Of a stretch of 64,000 nucleotides of DNA, positions 36,801 through 45,241 are shown piece by piece. Positions within the stretch are counted from its first letter, which is position 1. Each line of letters opens with the position of its first letter. The position numbers were made by a program, and so were the translations under genes. The notes beneath the pieces were generated by a model. The model had not been told where the DNA came from. It did no database searches and saw only the letters and a program-made list of their open reading frames with translations. The stretch lies in NCBI RefSeq assembly GCF_000182645.1, contig NZ_ACQA01000001.1, positions 1,550,001 to 1,614,000 on the forward strand. Direction: 5' to 3'. The stretch is from Brucella intermedia LMG 3301 (GTDB lineage: Bacteria; Pseudomonadota; Alphaproteobacteria; Rhizobiales; Rhizobiaceae).

Positions 36801-37733
36801 GCCGTAATCGATGAAGGCCTTGCCATTCACCACATAAGGATTGTCGGCTGGCCCCTGCTCCATCCGGAATTCGCTCGCGTCGAAACGACTGCGATCCGCC
36901 TTGAACTTTCCGGTTACACGCACGCCACTGAAAAAGGGCGTTTCCGCCGGCGCCTTCTGGTCTTTGCCCGTCTTTGCAACCATATCCGACGAACGGAGAG
37001 AAAAGTCGCCGGCATAGTCCAGCCGACCCTCGGTTACGGTCACATCGCCATCGGTCTCGAAAGTAGCCGGTATTGCATCCGGTGAAATTCGAGCCCGCAC
37101 GCGCAGCGATCCATCAGGCTTCGCTTCGCCGCTTGTCAGGTCGATCGCAAGCCTTTCTCCCCGCAAGACGAGGCTTCCATTGGCCTGCCACGGACCTGCC
37201 AGACTGTTTGCAGAGATCACCGCATTGAGTTCGGTCGCCGTATGGCTGCGACCGCTCGCTTCTTCGCGAAGCGTGATGGTGCCATCTTTGACGGAAAGTC
37301 GTTCCAGCTTGATTTTCGCCGGATCGAGCGGCGTCGACGGACGGATTGCCCAATCGACCTTGCCATCCCTGTCGAGCGAAATCGTCGCCCGCGGACGGTC
37401 GACACGCATATCGAAGATCAGAAGCTGGCCGCGCAGGAACGGCATCAGTTCGGCATCCATCGAGAACGTGTCGACGGTCATCACCGGTTGGGCCGCGTCG
37501 GCCCCGACACGCACATCGGAGAACGCCACCGAGGGAAATGGCAAAAGTCGGGCGCTGACGTCACCGGCGACTTTGACGGGACGCCCCAGAATACGGCTCG
37601 CCTCCCGCTCGAAATCGGCGCGATAGCCGCTCCAGTCAACAAAAGGTGGCACGACAAGTGCTGCCGTCAACAGCAGCACGAGTAGCCCGCCGACGATGAC
37701 GAATATGCGGCCCAAAAAAGCAGCTCCGGTCAA
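33879..37733 (-). CDS. AsmA family inner-membrane protein (large)
   Basis: A 1284-residue protein. One N-terminal membrane segment (GRIFVIVGGLLVLLLTAALVVPPFVDW) is followed by the AsmA domain (YRADFEREASRILGRPVKVAGDVSARLLPFPSVAFSDVRVG), a very long repetitive beta-rich periplasmic region with many VXLXXGXVXXXXL-type strands, and the AsmA-like C-terminal domain. Residues 1170-1284 are unlike the rest: a charged coiled-coil segment rich in Glu, Arg, Gln and Ala, then a Pro/Ala tail. AsmA-family proteins are thought to bridge the periplasm and move phospholipids to the outer membrane. No operon partner is evident; it stands between the small-gene cluster and the GlcD-like gene. Confidence 0.9.
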   Translation of the reverse strand: MTGAAFLGRIFVIVGGLLVLLLTAALVVPPFVDWSGYRADFEREASRILGRPVKVAGDVSARLLPFPSVAFSDVRVGADAAQPVMTVDTFSMDAELMPFLRGQLLIFDMRVDRPRATISLDRDGKVDWAIRPSTPLDPAKIKLERLSVKDGTITLREEASGRSHTATELNAVISANSLAGPWQANGSLVLRGERLAIDLTSGEAKPDGSLRVRARISPDAIPATFETDGDVTVTEGRLDYAGDFSLRSSDMVAKTGKDQKAPAETPFFSGVRVTGKFKADRSRFDASEFRMEQGPADNPYVVNGKAFIDYGEEPRFEVSADGQQLYWGPNEAASEEQTGSDMPIADRIAIVRRVLEQLPIPTIPGNVDLRLPAVIAGGTTIRSVTVSAEPDGNNWNIRQFAADLPGRTKVEAKGTLSVGKDFGFKGELLVASRQPSGLATWLNETVDDSVRKLDGAGFSGQVELRDGMQRIDNLEIALGKTTLKGSFVREVKGLAQPAITLALNGGVVESEALQAFTGFFSSGDGLGLLDGQSLNLAFKAGPVRYQDMEAGNVDMALRLHDGRFDFDRLMIGDVAGTTLTATGTYEPFANTPSGSLDATILSADLSRFLSLMANRYPQLPLFHALSIRAANFPGLFEDSEINVIANAVSPSVPAVAPVPAKTAASKDKSDRPAEAKAKNPPGVGEFSFSVTGKAGGMKLDLSGTASGGEGESEPLQMQLNGTAASEQGEAVLALIGLPTLPLGLAGELTADLSMQGAPSAGMRTLLKLTAPDGAATADGVISLVGGDIAASGKAQLKSADLQPFIATAGFALPGFGEGLSADLASDFQFAKGILRFPNLTGKLDGEEVSARLEANFADSGLPQLKGEAKLATLEVDSLAAIMLGQDAFEPAKPVAKTIWPRGAFAVRSSLPLLLDVKLNVAQAHMGGFGTATEFSTRLLKTMDGLQLNELTGNWAGGYLVGNVSLSNSDKNALLSTELKWSGANLKDFYQLETGAAPLGGVVKAAVNLNGSGESVAALVGSLAGTASFDVENFTVNGLDGAALPAMIAAADATGDQSSGPDKLASKQFVGIADKATGQGTFTPGNARFDFTISGGVARMAAANLNDGNAVLLGDLQFDLSTLGIGGNGSLTFQNDGGSDTGISPQVAFSLGGTYSVPEVTFDKQPLIQFLTQRALEREQERVESMQASLMEKQRLRRQLGLFEADEEERNRLQREEEARRRSEAKAREAARQAAEEAQQLEAQKPQAAPAGGTNAPLASPDGGQSLNEFLKSLEQVPAAPAPQP

Positions 37734-37901
37734 ACAGATTGCAAGTTAGCGTGAAACAAACGGTGAATCACGCTGTCTTTATCTGCGCAACATAACGGCA
37801 TCGATCCGGCGACAACAAGGCAAATTGCATCCCGGCCACCCCGATATGCACGCCTGCATGAATCAAACTCTTGGCAAAATCGTTCAAAGGCCTGATTTGA
37901 A

Positions 37902-39311
37902 TCACGAAATCAGTATTTTACCCGGATTCATGATGTTGTCGGGATCAAGTGCTTGCTTGATGGCCCGCATGTAATCCGTGGCCTCACCCAATTCCATGGT
38001 AAGATACTTCATCTTGCCCTGCCCGATACCGTGCTCACCGGTGCAGGTGCCCTCCATGGCGATGGCACGTTTGGCGAGCCGGTCCATGAAAGCTTCGGCA
38101 CGTTCCATTTCGCTCGCATCATCCGTGTCCAGAAGCAGGAGCAGGTGGAAATTTCCATCGCCCACATGCCCGACGATCGGAGCGATCAGGCCGGTTTCGG
38201 CGAGGTCCTTTTCCGTCTCGCCAATGCAATCCGCCAGACGCGAAATCGGCACGCAAACATCCGTCGAAACACCTTTGCAACCCGGTCTCAGCAGGAACGA
38301 TGCCAGATAGGCATCGTGCCGGGCACGCCAGAGCCTGTCGCGCTCCTCTGCATCGTGTGTCCACCGGAAATCGCCGCCGCCATTGCCCGCAGCAATCTCT
38401 CCAAACAATTCCGCCTGCTCGGCAACGCCGCTTTCCGTCCCGTGGAACTCGACAAACAGATAGGGCTGCGCCTCATAAGGCAGTTTGGAGTGGAGGATCA
38501 GCGCCTGCATCTGAAGCGTGTTCACAAGCTCGATGCGCGCAACGGGAATGCCCATCTGGATGGTTTCGATCACCGTGCGGCAAGCCGAATCCACATCCGG
38601 GAAAGGACAGATGCCACCGGAAATCGCCTGTGGAATTCCCTGTAGTTTCAATGTCAGTTCGGTGATGATGCCAAGAGTTCCTTCCGCTCCGACAAGCAGC
38701 CTCGTGAGGTCGTAGCCCGCAGCCGTTTTCTTCACGCGCTTGGAGGTCTCGATCAGGCGGCCATCGGGCATCACGGCTTTAAGCGCCAGCACATTTTCAC
38801 GCATGGTCCCATAGCGCACCGCATTCGTGCCGGAAGCGCGGGTTGAAGCCATGCCGCCCAGCGTGGCATTGGCACCCGGATCGATCGGGAAGAACAGTCC
38901 CGTGTCGCGCAGATATTCATTCAGTTCCCGACGCGTAACGCCCGGCTCCACCACGCAATCGAGATCCTCCGCGTGAACGGCAACCACCTTGTTCATGCGG
39001 GTGAGGTCAAGCGACACGCCGCCAGCTGGCGCGTTCACCTGCCCTTCGAGCGACGAGCCGGCACCGAAAGCGATAACCGGCACACGGTGCTCGGCACATA
39101 TACGCACGACATCCTGCACTTCCTGCGCGTTCTCGGCAAAGATGACGATGTCGGGTGCCTGCGTCGGCACATAGGTTGTCGTGTGGCCGTGCTGTTCGCG
39201 GATAGCCTGACCGGTCTGCGCACGCTCACCGAAACGCTGCTTGAGGACACCGACTGCTGCGGCGATACCGTCCTCGTTGCGGGCAAGCGCGACAACATTT
39301 TCAAGCGACAT
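37902..39311 (-). CDS. FAD-binding oxidase, D-lactate/glycolate dehydrogenase (GlcD/Dld) type
   Basis: A 469-residue FAD flavoenzyme of the VAO/PCMH type. The FAD-binding region holds VPVIAFGAGSSLEGQV, DPGANATLGGMASTRASGTNAVRYGTMRENVLALKAVMPDGRLI and LLVGAEGTLGIITELTLKL; the C-terminal cap ends with GHVGDGNFHLLLLLD, EGTCTGEHGIGQGKMKYL and DPDNIMNPGKIL, the His-containing end typical for D-lactate dehydrogenase (cytochrome) and glycolate oxidase GlcD. There is no signal peptide. No glcE/glcF partners are nearby, so D-lactate dehydrogenase of the cytochrome type is more likely. It lies 24 bp downstream of the UPF0303 gene, in the same operon. Confidence 0.93.
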   Translation of the reverse strand: MSLENVVALARNEDGIAAAVGVLKQRFGERAQTGQAIREQHGHTTTYVPTQAPDIVIFAENAQEVQDVVRICAEHRVPVIAFGAGSSLEGQVNAPAGGVSLDLTRMNKVVAVHAEDLDCVVEPGVTRRELNEYLRDTGLFFPIDPGANATLGGMASTRASGTNAVRYGTMRENVLALKAVMPDGRLIETSKRVKKTAAGYDLTRLLVGAEGTLGIITELTLKLQGIPQAISGGICPFPDVDSACRTVIETIQMGIPVARIELVNTLQMQALILHSKLPYEAQPYLFVEFHGTESGVAEQAELFGEIAAGNGGGDFRWTHDAEERDRLWRARHDAYLASFLLRPGCKGVSTDVCVPISRLADCIGETEKDLAETGLIAPIVGHVGDGNFHLLLLLDTDDASEMERAEAFMDRLAKRAIAMEGTCTGEHGIGQGKMKYLTMELGEATDYMRAIKQALDPDNIMNPGKILIS

Positions 39312-39335
39312 CGTTCATTCTCCGAAACTCGATAT

Positions 39336-39845
39336 TCAAACGGCAGGCAGCGCCAGAGCAACCGGGTCTTGCCCAAGATGTTTCGCCACCGCCCGGATCA
39401 CCAGATTATGGTCCTCGCGCTGCGGCAGCCCAGATACGATCACCGCACCGATCACGCCCGCCCCGGCAACGCGGATCGGAAACCCGCCCCCTGCCAGTGC
39501 GTAATCCTCCACATTCAGCGCCTTGTGGGGAGCGAACATTCGGTCCTCGCGGTTCTGTTCCAGAACAAGACGATAGGTCGAAGCGTGAAAACGGCGCACC
39601 ACATTGAACTTGCGGCGCAACCATTCCTGATTGTCCACTGTGCTTCCGGCTGTCGTCGCATAAAACAATTGCCGGTCCCACTGGGATATTTCGATGGCGA
39701 TTCCAAGCTTTTCCTTCACGGCGATATCGCGGATGCTCGCACCCAGCGCAAATGCTGCATTTTCGTCAAACGAGGGAAAAATAAGCGCCTGTTCCTGTCG
39801 GATGATCTGCGCAATCGCCTGCTTGCTGTCGTCGCCTTGTGCCAT
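39336..39845 (-). CDS. UPF0303 (heme-degrading domain) protein
   Basis: A 169-residue protein of the UPF0303/GlcG-HbpS-like family. From memory it closely resembles the Brucella UPF0303 protein (start MAQGDD, then FNVVRRFHASTYRLVLEQNREDRMFAP and ALAGGGFPIRVAGAGVIGAVIVSGLPQREDHNLVIRA). GlcG-type proteins sit beside glycolate or lactate oxidase genes, which fits the flavoenzyme that follows 24 bp later; a cofactor-handling role is the usual guess. The start at 39845 was picked to match MAQGDD; in-frame upstream Met codons lack better support. Confidence 0.88.
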   Translation of the reverse strand: MAQGDDSKQAIAQIIRQEQALIFPSFDENAAFALGASIRDIAVKEKLGIAIEISQWDRQLFYATTAGSTVDNQEWLRRKFNVVRRFHASTYRLVLEQNREDRMFAPHKALNVEDYALAGGGFPIRVAGAGVIGAVIVSGLPQREDHNLVIRAVAKHLGQDPVALALPAV

Positions 39846-39973
39846 TTTCTGCATTTTCCCGATGAGCTGCACGAAATCTGTGCGTTCCTTGTGCGCCTTC
39901 GATCACGTGATTGCAATAAGGCTTGTCGGCCATCAAACTTGATTGATCGGATGCAATCCACTAGTGGAGCCTT

Positions 39974-41050
39974 ATGGTTCAGAACCCCAATATAGATGTG
40001 CCTCTGAAAGGCGATCAAATACCGGAATTTGTGGAAACCGCCGTATTCAAGCGCGACGTGTTTTCGGAAACCCATGCCGGCTATTTCGTGAACGATCCCG
40101 AAACCCGCATCATCCGTCGCGTGGTGAGCGCCGCTCCCTGGTGGTCGAAGCCGCTGGCCTGGATATTGGCCCGGCGCGAAATTCGCGGTCTCAAGACAGT
40201 GCGCGGTATCGAAGGCGTCCCACAACTGCTTGCCACTGACAAGGACGGGCTTTATCGATCCTGGACAGAGGGAACGCCACTGCATCTGGCCCGCCCTTCA
40301 GATCCGAAATGGTATCGCACCGCGCATCGCATCCTGCGCGACATGCGCCGACTCGGCGTCACCCATAACGATCTCGCCAAGCCCCAGAACTGGCTGATGA
40401 CGCCTGAAGGCGAAGCAGCGGTCATTGACTTCCAGCTGGCAAGCGTTCATCGCCGTCGCGGTGCCCTCTATCGGCTGATGGCGTATGAGGATTTCCGCCA
40501 TCTGCTCAAGCAGAAGCGTGCCTTCGCCAAGGACCGGATGACACCAACGGAAAAACGCATTCTGGCGCGCCGGTCCCTGCCCTCCCGCATCTGGCTCGCG
40601 ACAGGCAAGAAGGTCTACAACTTCATCACCCGTGGCATTTTCAGCTGGTCGGACGGTGAAGGTACGGGCGACCGGATCGACAACGAAGGTCCTGCAATCC
40701 GTGCGGCACTGAAATCCGATCCGCGCGTAACCGATGTGGCGCTTGCGCTCTATTCACTTCCAGCCAAGGGCGTCGGCATCTACGCTTTCGTGGAAACGCT
40801 CAACGCAGACGAGAAAAGTCTGCGCGCAAGACTTAAAGGACAGAAGGTCGAACTGATCCAGCCGGTTGCCCATCTGCCACGGCGCGCCGATGGGACCGTC
40901 CGCGACGACATTCTGCGGCTGATCGCCATGAACCAGATGACGGAACTGGACGATCTGTTGCAGCGTGAACCCGAACTGCGCGGGCTCGTCGAAGCGCTGG
41001 CTTCTCATCGCCTGAACTTTACGGATCGTCGCGTTACTCAATTAGAGTAG
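39974..41050 (+). CDS. Divergent protein-kinase-like protein with a C-terminal AMP-ligase-like domain
   Basis: A 358-residue cytoplasmic protein. Its middle carries a kinase-like catalytic loop HNDLAKPQNWL (Asp and Asn in place, about residues 134-144) and VIDFQLAS, where the metal-binding DFG has become DFQ. The N-terminal lobe has no glycine-rich loop and RIIRRV replaces the usual Lys region, so activity is uncertain; RIO/ABC1-like relatives are the closest resemblance. The last 110 residues (IRAALKSDPRVTDVALALYSLPAKGVGIYAFVE, then LPRRADGTV) resemble the C-terminal domain of acyl-CoA synthetases, with the catalytic Gly-Lys missing. It is divergent from the UPF0303 gene and precedes uvrD by 58 bp. 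Confidence 0.75.
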   Translation: MVQNPNIDVPLKGDQIPEFVETAVFKRDVFSETHAGYFVNDPETRIIRRVVSAAPWWSKPLAWILARREIRGLKTVRGIEGVPQLLATDKDGLYRSWTEGTPLHLARPSDPKWYRTAHRILRDMRRLGVTHNDLAKPQNWLMTPEGEAAVIDFQLASVHRRRGALYRLMAYEDFRHLLKQKRAFAKDRMTPTEKRILARRSLPSRIWLATGKKVYNFITRGIFSWSDGEGTGDRIDNEGPAIRAALKSDPRVTDVALALYSLPAKGVGIYAFVETLNADEKSLRARLKGQKVELIQPVAHLPRRADGTVRDDILRLIAMNQMTELDDLLQREPELRGLVEALASHRLNFTDRRVTQLE

Positions 41051-41108
41051 TCGAATATTTTAACCCTTTCGCTGGTCTTTCAGCCACGAATCATTACATT
41101 CGGGTCAA

Positions 41109-43688
41109 ATGTCTGACTTTCCCGACGATATGCCGTTTTTCGGCGATGACGACGCTCCGGCAAGCCGCACGCCTGCTCCCGGCAGCATTGCCGCACGTGC
41201 CATGGCAGCACGCAACCAGCAGCGCGGCGAACCCGATTACCTGAAAGGGCTGAACCCCGAACAGCGTCAGGCTGTGCTGACGACAGAGGGTCCGGTGCTG
41301 GTGCTTGCCGGTGCGGGCACCGGCAAGACACGCGTTTTGACGACCCGTATCGCGCACATTCTGACCACCGGCCTCGCCTATCCAAGCCAGATTCTCGCCG
41401 TGACCTTCACCAACAAGGCTGCGCGTGAAATGAAGGAGCGTATTGGCCATCTGGTCGGCGGCGCAGTGGAAGGCATGCCGTGGCTTGGCACATTCCACTC
41501 CATCGGCGTCAAGCTTTTGCGCCGCCATGCGGAACTTGCCAATCTGACATCGGATTTCACGATCCTCGACACTGATGATGTGATCCGGCTGATCAAGCAG
41601 CTCATTCAGGCTGAAGGCCTTGATGACAAGCGCTGGCCGGCGCGCACCTTCGCCAACATGATCGACGGATGGAAGAACAAGGGATTCGGCCCATCCGATA
41701 TTCCTGAAGGCGATGCACGCTCATTCGGCAATGGTCGCGGGCGCGAGCTTTATCAAGCCTATCAGGAACGCCTGCGCACATTGAACGCCTGCGATTTCGG
41801 CGATCTTCTGCTGCATCCGATCCGCATCTTCCGCAATCATCCGGATATCCTGCGCGAATATCACGCAAAGTTCCGCTACATTCTGGTGGACGAGTATCAG
41901 GATACAAATACGGCGCAATATCTCTGGCTGCGCTTGCTTGCACAACGCCCTCAATCGAGAAATACCTCTGCCACAACACAAAACACAAATGCGCCCATAC
42001 AGCCCGCTAGGGCGTCCGAAGGCCCCCGCGGAGCCGGTGAGCGCAGTGAACTCGGCGTGAGCGAAAACAAAGTCAATCTCTGCTGTGTCGGCGATGACGA
42101 CCAGTCGATCTATGGCTGGCGCGGGGCAGAAGTGGACAATATTCTTCGTTTCGAGAAGGATTTCCCGGGCGCAGTCGTCATCAAGCTCGAGCGCAACTAC
42201 CGCTCCACGGCGCACATTCTCGGCGCCGCCGCACACCTGATCGCACATAATGAGGGCCGCCTCGGCAAAACGCTGTTTACGGAAGCGCCCAATCCGGACG
42301 ATCCACGGGTGAAAGTCCATGCCGCCTGGGACTCCGAAGAGGAAGCGCGCGCAGTCGGTGAAGCGATCGAACAGGCACAGCGTCAGGGGCACCTCCTCAA
42401 CAACATGGCGATCCTCGTTCGCGCCTCTTTCCAGATGCGTGAATTCGAAGACCGCTTTGTCACGCTTGGCCTCAATTACCGCGTCATTGGCGGTCCGCGC
42501 TTCTATGAGCGCCTCGAAATCCGCGATGCGATGGCCTATCTGCGCGTGGTCGCGCAACCTGCCGACGATCTAGCGTTGGAGCGCATCATCAACACGCCGA
42601 AGCGGGGGTTGGGCGAAGCCGCCATCCGGCAGGTGCATGATTATGCCCGCGCACGCGACATTTCCATGTTCGCTGCGGCTTGCGACCTCATCGAAACCGA
42701 AGAGTTGAAGCCGAAGCCACGCTCCGCGCTGCGCGAAGTGGTCGAGAATTTCCTGCGCTGGCAGTCGATGATCGACAATACACCGCACACGGAACTGGCG
42801 GAAACCATCCTCGATGAGTCCGGCTACACGGCTATGTGGCAGAATGACAAGTCTGCCGAAGCACCGGGTCGGCTTGAAAACCTCAAGGAACTCATCCGTT
42901 CCATGGAGGAATACGAAAGCCTGCGTGGTTTCCTTGAACACGTCGCCCTTGTCATGGATGCCGAGCAGAACGAGGATCTGGATGCCGTCAACATCATGAC
43001 GCTGCATTCAGCCAAGGGCTTGGAGTTTGAAACGGTCTTCCTGCCCGGCTGGGAAGAAGGCCTGTTTCCGCACCAGCGCGCGCTTGACGAAGGTGGGCGT
43101 TCGGGCCTTGAGGAAGAACGGCGCCTCGCCTATGTCGGCGTGACCCGCGCCAAGAAAAATCTGCATATCTGGTTCGTGTCCAACCGGCGCATCCATGGAA
43201 TGTGGCAATCCACCATTCCGTCCCGCTTTCTGGAAGAATTGCCGGAAGCGCATGTGGAAGTGGCTGAACTGGAAGGCAATTACGGCGGTTATGGCGGTGG
43301 CTATGGGCAGTCCCGTTTCGACAAGGCCGATCCGTTCCAGAACACCTATTCGACGCCCGGCTGGCAGCGTGCGCAACAGAACCGTTCCGATGCGACACGC
43401 AATAACTGGGGCTCGCGCTCCGGCAGTCGCGTCGAGCGTATCGGCTATGGCGAGACCGATTCCGGCTTCGGCGCCGGACGTGGTTCTGTGAAGGGCCGCA
43501 CGATAGACGGCGAACTGGTAGCCAAGTCAGTGGCCGACAAGCCATCGGCCTTCAAGCTTGGCGACCGCGTGTTTCATATCAAGTTCGGCAATGGCACGAT
43601 CTCGCTTATCGACGGCAACAAACTCACCATCGATTTCGACAAGGCTGGGCAAAAGCGCGTTCTCGACAGCTTCGTCCAGCCGATCTGA
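41109..43688 (+). CDS. uvrD: UvrD/PcrA-type 3'-5' DNA helicase
   Basis: An 859-residue SF1A helicase for excision and mismatch repair and replication conflict. Walker A AGAGTGKT is at 67-74, YILVDEYQDTN is Walker B (motif II), VGDDDQSIYGWRGAEVDNILRFE is motif III, and later motifs IV-VI (LERNYRST, TLHSAKGLEFETVFLPG, RRLAYVGVTRAKK) are intact. The last 45 residues (DRVFHIKFGNGTISLIDGNKLTIDFDKAGQKRVL) form the Tudor-like PcrA end, after a Gly/Tyr-rich linker. An insert of about 40 residues (281-321) separates motifs II and III and looks foreign. PcrA and UvrD cannot be told apart by symbol in this lineage. Confidence 0.95.
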   Translation: MSDFPDDMPFFGDDDAPASRTPAPGSIAARAMAARNQQRGEPDYLKGLNPEQRQAVLTTEGPVLVLAGAGTGKTRVLTTRIAHILTTGLAYPSQILAVTFTNKAAREMKERIGHLVGGAVEGMPWLGTFHSIGVKLLRRHAELANLTSDFTILDTDDVIRLIKQLIQAEGLDDKRWPARTFANMIDGWKNKGFGPSDIPEGDARSFGNGRGRELYQAYQERLRTLNACDFGDLLLHPIRIFRNHPDILREYHAKFRYILVDEYQDTNTAQYLWLRLLAQRPQSRNTSATTQNTNAPIQPARASEGPRGAGERSELGVSENKVNLCCVGDDDQSIYGWRGAEVDNILRFEKDFPGAVVIKLERNYRSTAHILGAAAHLIAHNEGRLGKTLFTEAPNPDDPRVKVHAAWDSEEEARAVGEAIEQAQRQGHLLNNMAILVRASFQMREFEDRFVTLGLNYRVIGGPRFYERLEIRDAMAYLRVVAQPADDLALERIINTPKRGLGEAAIRQVHDYARARDISMFAAACDLIETEELKPKPRSALREVVENFLRWQSMIDNTPHTELAETILDESGYTAMWQNDKSAEAPGRLENLKELIRSMEEYESLRGFLEHVALVMDAEQNEDLDAVNIMTLHSAKGLEFETVFLPGWEEGLFPHQRALDEGGRSGLEEERRLAYVGVTRAKKNLHIWFVSNRRIHGMWQSTIPSRFLEELPEAHVEVAELEGNYGGYGGGYGQSRFDKADPFQNTYSTPGWQRAQQNRSDATRNNWGSRSGSRVERIGYGETDSGFGAGRGSVKGRTIDGELVAKSVADKPSAFKLGDRVFHIKFGNGTISLIDGNKLTIDFDKAGQKRVLDSFVQPI

Positions 43689-43704
43689 ATTACACCTGCT
43701 GAAG

Positions 43705-43739
43705 AAGCCGGATTAGCAAAAGCTTTGCTATTCCGGCTT
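43705..43739. terminator. Bidirectional hairpin between uvrD and creA
   Basis: AAGCCGGA and TCCGGCTT form the outer stem and TTAGCAAA/TTTGCTA the inner stem with a three-base loop. It starts 16 bp after uvrD and overlaps the creA stop codon, so the last codons of creA form one arm. Confidence 0.75.
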
Positions 43740-44225
43740 ACCTTTAGCCCACGCAACATCGCCCTTATAGAGCGGCACGGTCGAAAGCGAGGTCTTCGCG
43801 GAACCGTCCTGAACCTGCGTCGCATGGGCGAGATAAAGCAGCGTATTGTTCGTCTTGTCGTAAATGCGCGTGATGACGAGCTTCTTCCAGATCAGACTGG
43901 TGCGTTCGGAGAAAACCCGTTCTCCACCCTTGCCAAGATCGATGTCGCCGATGGTGATCGGCCCTGTCTGCTCACACGAAATCGAAGCATTGGATGGGTC
44001 TTCAAACCAGTTACCCTTTTGCAGCCGGTCGATCATGCCACGTGAGAACGACGCCAGATGGCAGGTTACGCCCTGCACCTTCGGGTCCTGTACCGCGTCG
44101 ATGATGATATCGTTTCCAAGCCAGTCGACGCCGACCTTGCCGACTTCCTCGGCGGGAGCCGCCGAAGCTGCAACAACCATCATTGGAGCAAGCAACAAAC
44201 CGGCAAAACGCTTCAGTCCGACCAT
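43728..44225 (-). CDS. creA: CreA family periplasmic protein
   Basis: A 165-residue exported protein. A signal peptide covers residues 1-24 (LLLAPMMVVAASAAPA) and the body matches CreA: GVDWLGNDIIIDAVQDPKVQGVTCHLASFSRGMI, NASISCEQTGPI and RVFSERTSLIWKKLVITRIYDKTNNTLLYLAH. Two cysteines (about 55 and 84) may form a disulfide. The function of CreA is unknown. It is convergent with uvrD, with a hairpin between. Confidence 0.88.
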   Translation of the reverse strand: MVGLKRFAGLLLAPMMVVAASAAPAEEVGKVGVDWLGNDIIIDAVQDPKVQGVTCHLASFSRGMIDRLQKGNWFEDPSNASISCEQTGPITIGDIDLGKGGERVFSERTSLIWKKLVITRIYDKTNNTLLYLAHATQVQDGSAKTSLSTVPLYKGDVAWAKGKPE

Positions 44226-44294
44226 ATTTTCCAGTCTCCAGAACTATCGTGACGTGAAAGTGGGAAAATAATTACGGCTTTGCAAGAGCCGGAT

Positions 44295-44927
44295 TCAGCC
44301 GCTCCACTTTTCAAGAAACGCCTCGATCTCGAGCATCTGAATGTCCGGCACCGCTTCGTAGAGTTTTTCCACTGGCCAGTTCCACCATTCAAGTTCAAGC
44401 AGCCGTTCTATGACGGCATTGTCGAACCTTTTGCGAATAAAATGGGCCGGAACACCACCGACCACATGATAAGGCGGCACATCCTTCGTTACGACGGTGT
44501 TCGCGCCAATCACAGCGCCATGGCCGATCTGGATGCCCGGTGTGATGACCGCACCGTGGCCGATCCACACATCATTACCGATGATCACGCGCTGCGCCTG
44601 ACGCCTTGCACGGAACTCTCCATCAACGCCCAGATAACGAAAATATTCATTTGGCCGGTAGCTGACCTTATGCGTCGTCAGCCGCTCCATAGGGTGTTCG
44701 AGCGCATTGATGCGGACATTCGCAGCAATGGAGCAGAACTTGCCAATCTCGGCATAGATCCCCTCACCGTTCCGCTCGAAATAGGTGAAATCGCCGACCG
44801 TGACTTCACGCAGAATCACACGCTCACCGATATCCGCATACCGCCCCAGCTTGACTGATTTCAGCTGAGCAGTGGAATGAATGCGAGGTTCACTGTTTTG
44901 GAAACGAAGGTCATCTGACGACGTCAT
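44295..44927 (-). CDS. Hexapeptide-repeat acyltransferase (XAT/DapH-like)
   Basis: A 210-residue left-handed beta-helix acyltransferase. Repeats of (L/I/V)-G-x4 run from LGRYADIGERVILREVTVGDFTYFERNGEGIYAEIGKFCSIAANVRI to the segment VIIGNDVWIGHGAVITPGIQIGHGAVIGANTVVTKDVPPYHVVGGVPAHFIRKRF, the hallmark of acetyltransferases that modify sugars, antibiotics or phosphonates. The C-terminal WWNWPVEKLYEAVPDIQ resembles the phosphonate-operon type, but no phn genes are visible here. The acceptor is unknown. It lies alone on the minus strand; creA lies downstream. Confidence 0.85.
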   Translation of the reverse strand: MTSSDDLRFQNSEPRIHSTAQLKSVKLGRYADIGERVILREVTVGDFTYFERNGEGIYAEIGKFCSIAANVRINALEHPMERLTTHKVSYRPNEYFRYLGVDGEFRARRQAQRVIIGNDVWIGHGAVITPGIQIGHGAVIGANTVVTKDVPPYHVVGGVPAHFIRKRFDNAVIERLLELEWWNWPVEKLYEAVPDIQMLEIEAFLEKWSG

Positions 44928-45241
44928 GAATATTCACCCGAAGCATCGCTACAAACAGCGAAATCCGCGAAGATCGGCCTATGCCGCTGCCATTTCAGGC
45001 ATATATCAGTTCGCCCCCTTGCGAAAGACAAAGCAAGTGTCCCCTAAACTCGTTCATCTCCCACGCGACAAATAGTCAAAAATTTCAGAAATTATTGAAA
45101 ATTGAACAAATGACCCTACACTGCCGCCAGCTCTTCATGATGCAGGATGCGGCTTTAACGACGGTTCTGCAATGCATAAAGAAAAGATAGGTTGTTGAGC
45201 AGCGCAACGAGGCGCGTTCGGAAATTCAAGGCTGACTGGAC
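44928..45241. other. Intergenic region, divergent promoters only
   Basis: About 314 bp between two divergent genes, an acyltransferase and an SCO protein. It is A+T-richer than its surroundings (TTATTGAAAATTGAACAAAT near 45091-45110). I see no gene, terminator or clear repeat; it probably holds both promoters. Confidence 0.4.

Noticed and set aside
41721-42557. A 278-codon minus-strand frame inside uvrD
   Set aside because: It lies wholly within the helicase motifs II-IV region read on the plus strand and has no support of its own.
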